A stretch of DNA of 64,000 bases, taken from positions 22,581,030-22,645,029 of the forward strand of contig NC_034438.1 of NCBI RefSeq assembly GCF_002078875.1. Reading direction: 5' to 3'. Under the pieces are notes generated by a model that had not been told where the DNA came from, searched no databases, and worked only from the letters and a program-made list of their open reading frames with translations. This stretch comes from Numida meleagris (Eukaryota; Chordata; Aves; Galliformes; Numididae). How positions within the stretch are numbered: position 1 is the first letter of the stretch; every line of letters begins with the position of its first letter. Of this stretch, positions 37,301-49,300 are shown piece after piece. Both the position numbers and the translations under genes were made by a program.

Positions 37301-40300
37301 GTGAGGCACTGAAACAGGTTGCCCAAAGAAGCTGTGGATGCCCTATACCTGGCGGCGTTCAAAGTTGTGGATGGGGCCCTGGGCAACCTGATGTAGTGGA
37401 CAGCAACTCTGCACAAGCAAGGGGGGGACTGGAACTAGATGGCCTTTACAGTCCTTTCAAACCCAAACCTATCTATCATTCTATGACTTACAAAAGTCCA
37501 GTTTGCTCAAGTATTCTCTGACCTGATCCTCATCCACTAAGGGTACACCCTTCCTGCTCCAGCCTTTCACCTTGGTGTCTGGGACCTGGGATTCTTTTAA
37601 GTTGGTCTTGCTAGTAAAGAAAGCATTCAGAACCTCAGCTTTTTCACTGTTCTCTGAAGCCACATCCCCAGTCCCATTCAGCACCGGATCCGCATTTTCT
37701 CTACTCTTTCCTTTGACACTGATGTACTTGTAGAAGCCCTCCTTGTTGCCTTTGATGTATCTTGACTAACTCAACTCCATTTGGGCTTTTAGCTTTACTA
37801 TATTCATCCCTGGATGCTCAGACAATGTCTCTGTATTCCTTACAGGTTACCCACTGCTGCTTCCATGCTCTGTAGGCTTCCTTTTTGTCTTTGAATTTGG
37901 ACAGTAGCTTCCTGTTCATCAAGAAGGCCTCTTGGCATTCCTGCATGACTTTGTTTGGATGCACAGCTTTTGAGCTTGGAAAGAAAGACACCTGAATATT
38001 AACCACCTTTTTTTGGGTTCCTCTTCCCTCCCAGGCTTTATCCTACAGGACTTCACCAAGCAGATTCTTGAAGAGGCTCAAGTCTGCTCAAGGCGGTGAA
38101 CTTGCTATTCATTCTCCTTGCTGCCCTAAGGATCTTGGAACTCTGACATTTCAAGGCTGAAGGCAGCCTTGGCTGCAGTGACCGTCACACTCCCAGGATA
38201 ATACATTAAAAAAAAAAAAAGACCAGTTGAGTGTCTCTCCTTACTGGCTCCTCTACCACTTGGAGATGGAAGTTATCACCACTCCAGGAACCTGCTTGAT
38301 TACTGACGTCATCCTGTGTTACTGTCCCTTCAATAGATATCTGTGTGGTTGAAGTCCTCCAAAAGGACCAGCACTTATGAATATAAGGCTGCTTTTATCT
38401 GCCTGGTCAGGTGGCCTGCAGCAGACTCCAATTACAGTATTATTGCATAACATCAGATGTTGATAAAAAATTGTTAATTTATTAGATAAAACTGTGAACA
38501 TTACAGACTCAGTTCTATCATGGAAGAGTTTTTGCTTATCACGTGTTATTGCCCACAGTGTGAAGGGTTATTACTCATCTATAAAAGCATCTTATGATAC
38601 GCTTTTATAAAGAGAGACCAGAGAAGTGGGCTTGTTTGTTTTCAAAAGGCAGAAGAGTTGCTGAATTTTAGAAGTGTGTGGGTAGGATAAGATTGTCGGA
38701 TAAAAGAAAGTTATCTGAAGTGCAATTCACAAAGAATTGTTGAATTACATTATTATCTGCATGCAATATACATAATTGTTACAAAACATAATCCCATAGA
38801 TGTATTAAGATTTGAGCACTACTCAAGACTCTCAACGAATATGAGCACTTTTTACAATTTTTTTCCTCAGTATTAGATACTTACTATACCTGATTAGAAA
38901 TACATTGTTCCCTGTTCTAGTATATTCCTTTTGGTTACTTATTTTCATGTGTTCATTACAAATACACAACCAATGAAAGAATATGTAACACATCCAATTC
39001 ACTCCAATTACTTCTCCCTCATAAAAAAGGCCATGAAATTAGAACCTAACCTTGTGAATCAAACGTAACACTACACTTTGTTTAAACACACAATACCTCT
39101 CTAGAAGAACTCAGAAGATTGTTCTTTTTGATTTAAAATGTTTTCTCTGTTTTAGAAGACTATGCCATTACAAGAAACTAAAGATTGTCTTACTATTGTT
39201 TGCATACTGTAAAAAGCTGTGAACTGGTCCTTAAGTAGCTCAATAGTTCAGCTGCTTCCACAGAAAGCGAAATTATCTTTCACAACAGTTTTCCTCCAAT
39301 CTTTTTTTCCTGTTACAATGCCTCCGTCAACTGGAATCCCCAATATGCAAATTGCCCATAGAAATACACAATGTCCTGCTATTAGTTCACATCACAGAAA
39401 TGAAACAGCATCCCCATTCAAAGAAGTGTTTTGGGCCATCAAGAAAGTACTCTGCCACTGCATGCTAGCTGTAATTTGCAATTACTTGCAATTGATAGCT
39501 AGATTTGCAATTCAACTATAGCACAACATAAACAACAACAAAAGACTTCAGTGGGCTAACTTACATAGACAGCACATACACAGACTATTTTCCCTTGTCA
39601 AAGTCCAAGAAATGAAGCTGAACAGAGTACTTGCCTGACTTTATCCCTGAACTTCACTATTGGCACTTTTGCTCGAATCAGCTGAGGTCGCTCAATGTAA
39701 CTTGCTGAAAGGGAGAAAATGTTGAATTAAGTTTCATGCAAGACACCTAAAAAAAAAGCTCCTGGAGTCAAACTAAGTGATCTATAGCAAACAGAAACTT
39801 ACTGCATTAAAAAAATATTCTCAGAAGGGTGGTGCTAAATTATCTAACATTTAGCAACTGCTGTAAAAGTGCAGTCTAGGAAAGAGTATGAAAATGAACT
39901 TAACACTACAAGAAAACAACAGCGCAAAAATTTCCTGCAGGAAACACTTTCAAGAAATTTGAACATAAGGAATGCAGGTCTAAAGTGCCTTCACCAAGCA
40001 GTACTTCCATTATTCAGGATTTCTATTACCATTACAGATCAAAAGTAAGGGAGCAAGAACACACCTATATATACCTATATACCACACAGTCAGATACCTA
40101 AGCCCAGCACTACATTACAGCAAGTGGGACATGATCAGCTGCATAGTTTTTAACTGAGTCTAATTTTCTTACAGTTGAAATTACGCATTTTACTCAAAAA
40201 TACTAGCGTATCTGTATCTTCACTGTGCACAGACAATGGTTAAATTTCCACTTAAAATCTGTTTCTTTTATCAATAGAGTGAGTACCAGGAAAGACTTTT

Positions 40301-43300
40301 CCCAATGAATTAATCCTGGAAACAGGGAATCTGATTTGCAGCTAAGATACCACTTTCAAACAAAGATGGAATAAGTTGAATTTACCTTTTACTTTAAAGG
40401 AGATAGGACATACATTAAGTACACATCACAGGATTGCACTTCAGATGATTATCCTCAAAGCATCAAAACCCAAAACCAAACACATAAACCTCTGCCAGAT
40501 GCATCCAGTGCCATCAAATGCATCTTTGCACTTTGCTACCCAAAACTGCTGTATCAGTCATGCTACCTGCCATGTACCAGTACATGTACATGGCAGTACA
40601 TGTACTCTCATGTATCTGCGTGCTCCACAGTATCTCAGACTACTCTGAATGTTTGCCATAATCCTAAATACAAAATGTCCACAAGATGACAATGGAAAAT
40701 AAAGAAAAAATGAGTCTGTACTTTAAATGGCATGTGCTTGGGCAAGAATCACAGTTTGAAGTCATGTCTTATGTTGCAAAATATAGACCATTTAAATTTG
40801 ACCAGAGCTAACTTTAGACATTTTCTACTTGAATGAATTTCTATTAGCTTCCATAAGATAACCTCAAATCAGCACCCATAAGTGCGAAAAAGATAGAAGT
40901 AGTGCAGATTAAAGATAACCTTAAATGAAAGCTGATGTTTACTTTTTGGGAAACACATTTCTATCAGTTTGGATAGTTACACTGATTAAATACTGCCAGC
41001 TCTATTGTGTTTGGGTGGTATCTTCATGTTTGGTGAAACCCTTTGAGACTTTCTGAAAGCGCTTTATGAATATGCTGTTTGGACAGATTCAATTTAGTAA
41101 TAATCCTTTACTTGGATTTGAATGCATATATGATCCCAAGCAACACACAGGCTAGCACACACATGCACAGCCCCAGTACATACCCAGAGAGAGAAAAAAA
41201 AAAAGAGTGAATCTTACTAACTAATTAATTGTAAAGGAAGAACCTTACAACTGGCAGTGTGGTCTATCTTTACTGCACGTACAATGTAGTACAACTTACA
41301 TATCTATTTCTACCTGTACCTGTAGACACATTCAAATATCTCTCCAAAACTCTCCAGAACATTCTGAATCTAAAGTTATAGAATCCTGTCAGTTTTTTGC
41401 CAAATTTATGATAAAGATGCCTGACTTATAGCCTGTTGGAAACAACTGTTAGCATCTACACGCATGCCACAGCAATGTAACTTTCCTCACTTATAGTCTT
41501 TCTCAAGAGCCTGCCAGGCATTAATGGGATTCATTCTAGTGGAAACCCACTTCCAAACATACACTTATCTGCAAGTACCTTCCAACACTAGATAAGTAAT
41601 CACACCAAATTATTTGGCTAAGAAAAAAACCAAAACAAATCAAGTCCAGTCTGTTTTCCAAGGGTAAAAACAGGACAGATAATGTCAGAAGGCAGAGACT
41701 TGATGGTGACATCCTTAGTGGCTCACAATGATGACACTGCTAGCAGAATCTCTGCTATACATAAACAGCAGGTTGTTTCTTCCCTGGCATAGATAACAGC
41801 CACAAACAAGAATGGGGAATTCTGAAATGCATACAGACTGAGTAAGCATCTTAGTTTGCTATCTGATCTTGATGCTATGACCAGAACGTATACACAAAAA
41901 TCTTGTAAAGGATTCCACACAGCAACTTCAGTTTGGGGCATGTAAATGAAAACAAGTCACAGATGCCACTTCAGCTGTAGTGAAAAAACATAATCAATCC
42001 AGTGAAGACTAAGCACTGTCATCATAAATAAAATAAATTATTCATGCAGAATTTCAGATTAAGCAATTTAATTTTCTTTTCTTTTGCAGAATAAATGATT
42101 AAGTGATTGTACAAAATATTAATTCCAAACATGGTACAAGCCATGTTCTCTGATCCATGATCTCTGGCATCCTACACATACAGCCTGGTCTCATTAGCAG
42201 CTTTATAGTAACGAAAGATAAACCAGATTCTCAGGCACAGAAATCTGAATGCAGAGTAATGAACTACCTAGGACAGTACCATCCAGCACAGGATGAATTA
42301 ATCATTCATGTCCAGAATTCACTTTTCTTGTAAAGTGATATCTTTCTGCAAAACCATATTTTAACTAAACAAATGTTTTCTTCCACCTACATTAAATAAT
42401 ATCTTACAAACTGAATGAAAACTAGATACAAGCCTTAGCGAATGACAAAACATTAACAGAACTAAACATTACAAATACACTTTATCGTCTGCTGTCAATT
42501 TATTGTAACTAGTATATATTGATAACATCATACAATAAACTTAATAATCAAGTGACACCAGGTGTATCTACTTTAAACTAAGTAAAAGATTTGTAACTGC
42601 TATGTGATGCTATTCTAAACTCATTAAATTCCATCATCTCTATGATGGAGTAAAGCAAACATGAGTGTAGTTAATAATATTTGGTTTTATGGCAGGAAGT
42701 TTAGAGATGCTACACAGTCATGAAGAATTCACCAGGGAGATGCGGCAACATTTCTAGGTCACATTTATTACAGCCCTCTGTTTTATCTCATATACAAACT
42801 ATATATGAGTGAGTAAGGAGCCGAGAGGAAAAGCTTGAAGATCTTAATGCTAATCAGGCAGAATCAGACAGAGAATGAAGAGTGCTCTTCTTAAGACATA
42901 ACATTATTCTTTCTATTTCATGTTTGGAAAACTAAGGAAGACTTATGTCCTCACCGTCATTAAGTACATTATGTTCTCACCTACCTGCAAAATCCTCAAG
43001 GTCATTGATTTGAGCTCAAGTTCCCTAACAGACAACTGCTACAAGGATTATGTTCTGAAATCCTAGTCTGACTACTACTGCATTCCTCCGTACAACTAAG
43101 AGAAAAAGTCTTTCTAATTTATTCAGATAGTAAACATCAATGAATATCGTACAGCTAAATTGCTGTTAAAATAAATCCTGCCTAGACTGGATTAATCTAA
43201 AGAAAGTAATAAAACTGAGGTTTAATTCTTGGTGGTTTGTATTATACTCTTCTTCAATACATTAGAACAGTTATCAGCCCAAATTCACTTTTCACATTTG

Positions 43301-46300
43301 CAGAAGACATTGGTTTGATCATACAGTTCGCCATGTGTTAGCCAGTATTGTAGAAATATACACATGCAGGTATCTGAACAAATACACCTATAATAAATCT
43401 ATATAGATCTTTGAAAGAAGATATATTACTGTAATCCTTACATCTCTCTACTCTAGCAGAAACATGATACCTAACTTCGAGACCAACACGTCACAAAATG
43501 TTGAATAAATATCAGAAGCCCTCTTCTGCTTGACTATGCAACTTGACTATTCAGGAAAGAACACACCTTTATTTCAGTAGGTATTCTAAACGCAGTGACA
43601 ACACAGACTTTAAATCTAATGGCCTAGAGATTCTTGCTCATATTTGTTAACTTTCACAAGCCTAAAATGAAATAAGCTGGAGTTTACATGAATGTTGAAT
43701 CCAAATAGGGAACTCCTTGAGTGAGACACTCATCTAAAAATCACACTTAACAACATTAAGAATAATAGAGATGGCACAAAGTTCTAAAGATGGTTTACAT
43801 AAAAGAGAGGTGAGAAGCTGAGAAAAGGATGCATATGAGCTGTAGAGTGAATAAGAACAGTATCACATACTTATTTTAGCTTTCATTTTTAAGTGTACAA
43901 AAACACCATAGTTCAGGAACAAAGGGGATGATGAAAGGTACAGACAGAAAAACTTCTCAAGTTTCTATACTATTGTAATCTAGTAGAAGGCTAATAAAAA
44001 CTTAGAATACTATCCATTTCACAAATGCTGCCTTACAAAAAAACAAAAAGCACCAAAAAACTTCTCTTTAGCTCTTTAACTCTTTCACAAAGCCAGATTA
44101 AGAACTTAGTATTAAGAAGCACATTTCCTCCATTTCTACAGAAGTCAAGCCTGAATCTGCAAACCTATAGGAGTGCCTACAAGACACCACAGAAGCATGC
44201 TGCTAACACTGTTTTCCCAGAGGTTAAAAGAAGGCATATGAATCTATTAGCTTCTCAGGGCTAGCTTGGGGAAAGAAAACAAAATAACTATCCCTTTCCA
44301 AATCACACAAGCTATTCTTAAATTGTAGATGAGAATTAAATTTGTTTAAATAAGCTTTCATCAGAGTAACTGGAAAACCTCCTTGTTTCCGTAGTACTGA
44401 ACTTCAGCACAATTGAAAGAAAGTCCGTAAATGAATTAAATCCAAATGAAAAGACATTATACAGAAAAGCATTTCCATTTTAAGTTAGGTGAACACTTGT
44501 GAACAACCTTAGCCTACCAGCTCCATCTACATGACACAAGGATAGATGGCTAAATACACAAATTCATGTCCACAATGATGTTAAAACTATAATGAGATCA
44601 TCTAAGAGCTGTACATACCGCAACTTAAAGAATTAGACAGGAGCAGTAGTATCAGAGGCATTTTGTCTAGCCTCACATTCCAAAGAGCAGTTGGATTAAA
44701 TGAAGTTTACCAAAGGCACATGCAATGTAACAGAGACTTAAGAAACCATTCAAAGAGGGTAATAGCAGAAAAAAACCTTCAGGGAGTGCTGTCCCATGAC
44801 AGGAATGTCCTTCTGTTAGTAGTACACCCTGGAAAACAAACTTGTTTTTGTCTAAAACTCTCTCAAACATCTCTTGAAGAAAAAAGAAATAGTGAGACAG
44901 TAATTATTTAAATGCTCCCTTTCTGGCCTCTGAAAACAAACTAACGTATCACTATTTCTCAGCAATGGAAATTACTTTTATTACTTGCAAGTGTACCAGA
45001 CTAAGCTCTGGACTACTTAAACAATCATCAGTACACAACAGCAATAGTAAGTCATTAAATATCAGATGCCTGTGCTAAGACAAACGCATCTGCTCTTCAA
45101 GTAAGCTTTTGAAGGATAGGCTGAAAGATCAGAGAATCACAGAAGGTCAAGGTTTGGAATGGACCTCAAAAGATCATCTAGTCCAATCTCCCTGCCAGAG
45201 CAGGAGCACCTAGATTAGGTCACACAGGAACGCCTCCAGGCGGGTTTTGAGTGTCTTCAAAGAAGGAAACCTCACAACCTCCTTGGGCAGCCTGTTCCAG
45301 TGTTCTGTTACCCTCACTGTGAAGAAGTTTATTTCTCATGTCTATATGGAACCTCCCACATTCCAGCTTGCGCCCACTGCCCCTTACCATATCACTGGAT
45401 GTCACTGAGAAGAGCGTGGCTCCACCCTCCTGATGCTCACTCTTTATATATTTATAAACATTAATGAGCTCACTTCTCAGTCTCCTCCAAGCTAAGCTGA
45501 CCCAGCTCCCTCAGGCTTTCCTTGTAAGGGAGATGCTCCACTCTCTTAATCATCTTTGTTGCTCTGCGCTGCACTCTCTCAAGCAGTTCCCTGCCCTTCT
45601 TAAACTGAGGGGCCCAGAGCTGGACACAATACTCCAGATGCAGTCTCACCAGGGCAGAGTGGAGGGCGAGGAGAACCTCTCTTGACCTACTAACCACACA
45701 CCTCCAAATACAATTCAGGGTGCCATTGCCCTTCCTGGCCACATATGCACATCTGCCTGTACAGAAATTCTGAAGTCTGCACAGAAATTTATAGCCTCTG
45801 TTGCCATTGCAGGACTGTTCAAAAGAGTAAGGAGTGTCATCAAAGTCTGTATCACAAGACTGAGAACTAGGGAGACAGTCACTGATAATAATAAATGACA
45901 TAATCTGTAATAACTCGAGTGATGGTATAAAAACCTGGAATCATAGAATCATTAACTTAGGAAAAGACCTCTAAAATCATCTAGTCCAACTGTCCACCTA
46001 CCACCAATACTGCCCACTAAACCACATTCCTTAGTACCACATCTGCATGTTTCCTGAACACCTCCACAGATGGTGACTCAACCACCTCCATGGGCAGCCT
46101 GTTTCAGCACCTGACCACTTTTCTGATAAGTTTTTCCTAATACCCAACAACCTGAACCTCTTCTGGCTCAACTTGAGGCCACCCCTCTCCTGTCACTAGT
46201 TACACGGGAGAAGAGGCTGACCCCCACCTCACCACAACTTCCTTTCAGGGAGTTGTAGGGACCAATAAGGTATCTCCTGAACCTCCTTTTCTCCAGACTG

Positions 46301-49300
46301 AACAATCCCAGCTCTGTCAGCTGCTCCCCATAAGGTTTGTGCTCCAAAGCCCTCACAGCTTTGTTGCCCTTCTCTGGACAGGCTCCAGGGCCTACATATC
46401 TTTCTTGTAGTGAAGGGCCCCAAATTGAACACAGTACTCGAGGTGCAGCCTCACCACAGCTGAAATCAGGTGGAGGATCACCTTCCTGGGCCTGCTGGCT
46501 GTGTTATTTCTGAAACAAGTCAGGATGCCACCAGCTTTCTTGGCCACCTGGGCACACTGCTAGCTCATGTTCAGCCAAGTCCTGACTAAGACCCCCAGGT
46601 CCTTTTGCTCTGGACAATCTTCTAGTCACTCGGCTCCAAGCCTGTAGTGCTGCAAAACCTCTTTGAAGCACAAGGCTTTCAATTTTAGGTCAAGAACTAC
46701 CCCAAGAATTCTTCATCTGAAGGTTGCCTAAACAACTCATAAGAACCACAAGCTGACCCGTTCCTCCTATACGTCTTGGTACCGTCAACATTTAAATTTT
46801 CCTCACTAGGCACCCTAGTTAACTATTTCACTGGTATCAAGGCTGAAATGAAAAAACAAGCAAACAAAAAATTCTACACAGTCTACTGTGATTGACAGCT
46901 TACTTTACAAATTCTTGAAGTACTGTCCACAGAAATGCAACGCATTCTATAAGAGTATTAGTGCACTAATAGAGGTTTCTAAAAAAGAAATCCACATCCC
47001 TCATATCTCCCTTTCCACCCCTAGTTGTGCTTCACGACTCAAAAATCATCTGAGATCCTAGCCGTACTTGAAGCCTACTAGTTTGGAGAGCAACATTTAG
47101 GCTTTTCTATCTATCAGTGCCATCCCACACTATAAGTAACATCATTAAGTATTTTTAACTTCAAATAATACTGTGATTAGAAGCTAGACAACAGAAAAAT
47201 AATTAAAGTAGTTATAACTGTGCACCAAAACTTCCAAAAATGCCAATAGTCTTACCACCTCACTGTAGACTGGAACTTACAAAGTTTAGTACTGAAGAGT
47301 TTTTGGACTAAGCTGAGTATATGCCTTGCTTCAGTCTTCTGATTCACCTGAAATATAACACTAGAGTTAAAGAAAAACATTGTTGTCTCTAATTTAAATT
47401 CCTTATTCTTATGAAATAAGCATGTTTTACTTTTCAAATTAAGAAAAAAATAAACACCACAGAAAACATCTAACACATATACCAACACATTCATCATCAT
47501 GTATTTAGTGCAGTAAAAGTCAGACAAAATATACCCAATTTATATCCAACATGCTAAGTAACTATCACACATTCAGATATTATAGAACACGAGATGGGAA
47601 CCAACCCTACTCATATAAAAATGCAATTCGTTTTCTTCCCTTTCACTTATGCTCCAGTTCCTTTAACACAGTGCTCTACTTAAGTGGTTTTTTTTTGTTC
47701 AATCATTTCTCTCAACTAAAATTTTACTCTTACAAAAATACTTGATCTTTCACCTATCCAGCTCCTTCTTATGCCTGCTCACTAAAATAGGTGACTAAGA
47801 ATCTAAATAATAAATGACAAAGTTGCACTTATTAAAAGTAGTTCCTGCATCTAAAATTAAGAGTTCTTTAAACAACTTTCTTCATGATCTTCGGCAACCT
47901 ACTTCTGTTTTGCTTGCTTTGCCCATTTGTGAAATGAAGACAAAGCTCATTTCCGGAATGCTTTGTTGGGTTAAAGTGTTTATAAGGTTAACTTAGCATG
48001 TGCAATTTTACGAGACCCACAAATCAGAGCTATAATCAGTGCAAAAAGATGTTATCATATCAAGAGTTTTGACTTTTTTCTTTCATTTTAGAGGCCAGCC
48101 TTAGAAAAGCAAATACATTTTTAAATGTTATTGAGTAAGAAGTTTTTAAGTTATTAGAAAGTGCATCTAACAAACAGACTTTATTTTAACTACACATATA
48201 AATATATATATTTAATTACTTACTGGTTCTTCTTTAACCACCAGGCATAAATCACCATCACTTGTACGAGTGCCAAATCCATTCAGAGAGGACCCAACCA
48301 AAAAGAGCCTGCTATCTGTAACAAAAGAACCACAGAATAAAACCTGATGTGACATATCATAGCTCAGAGTACGGAAGAATTGTGAACCTCAACAACATTC
48401 AAACAAATATTAAGTAATCAAATTCAAAACATACATGGAAAAATTCGCTGAATTTCCCTCTGGAGTTCTGATCTGCAGAGCTCTTTTCTATTCAAATCAC
48501 ACGTCTGTTGTTGGCATGCTTGAAACAACTCCAAAACCTGCTGACTTAACTTGACACACATTCAAAAAGTAAAGATAAAGGAAGTGAGCGTTCTAATTGC
48601 TCTTGCAAGGATAAGAAAAACAGAAAACTGCACTTAAAAAATAAAAGTCAGTATTATTTCACATGATCCATTCCATCACTTTAACTCACTTAAACTCATC
48701 TTGAACACCTGCCTTGAAGAAACTACTGTTATTTTTATTTATTTTTATTGTTCAATCATTATCTTCAGCCTGTCAGAGAAAAGCAGTAAAAGACCAGGAA
48801 TATCTTCTGCTGACTTAAATATCAACTGTTTGACTACAAGTAACTAGGACAAAAGCAAATATTAAAACTGACTTACACTGGCATCATTATTTTGCGCAGT
48901 GCAAATCATTAAAGAAGTAATCAGACCTCTAGTGAAAACAGGTATTAACTATTTCTCTTCAATGACACAACCATTATGCTATAATCAACAGACATACTAA
49001 CATGAATATTTTGTCATGTTGGTGCAGATAAAACATTAGACTGCTTAGCCACAAGCTTTTCATTTTTTTAATTAAAGAACAAATGAGCTTCTCTGATGTT
49101 GGTAGATGATTTTATTAGAATTCCCCCTGCTCCCATATCCTGTGACTAATGGTCTACACCTGTAATTTGTACTGCTTCTAGAGCTGACACGTAGATTTCC
49201 TCAATCAATGTTAAAAGTAAACAGCTTATGCAAACAACATGTGGACCCTTGAAAAATGTTTCAAATGCTTAGGATCACAGTGGCAGCTACAGTTTTTGAT

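Larger units (their letters stand above)
35830..39634 (-). other. TENT2 intron 7-8 (GC-AG intron)
   Basis: A 3.8-kb intron starting GCAAGT and ending TAACAG. It contains a truncated mariner (36557-36950) and two CR1 pieces in opposite orientation (37212-37486 and 37489-38470). An exon-like 93-nt block lies at 36130-36222. The rest is AT-rich without recognised features. Confidence 0.85.
39705..47280 (-). other. TENT2 intron 6-7
   Basis: The largest TENT2 intron (7.6 kb). Two CR1 fragments sit at 45127-45755 and 45938-46830, and a perfect hairpin lies at 40567-40596. Elsewhere it is AT-rich and I recognise nothing. Confidence 0.8.
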
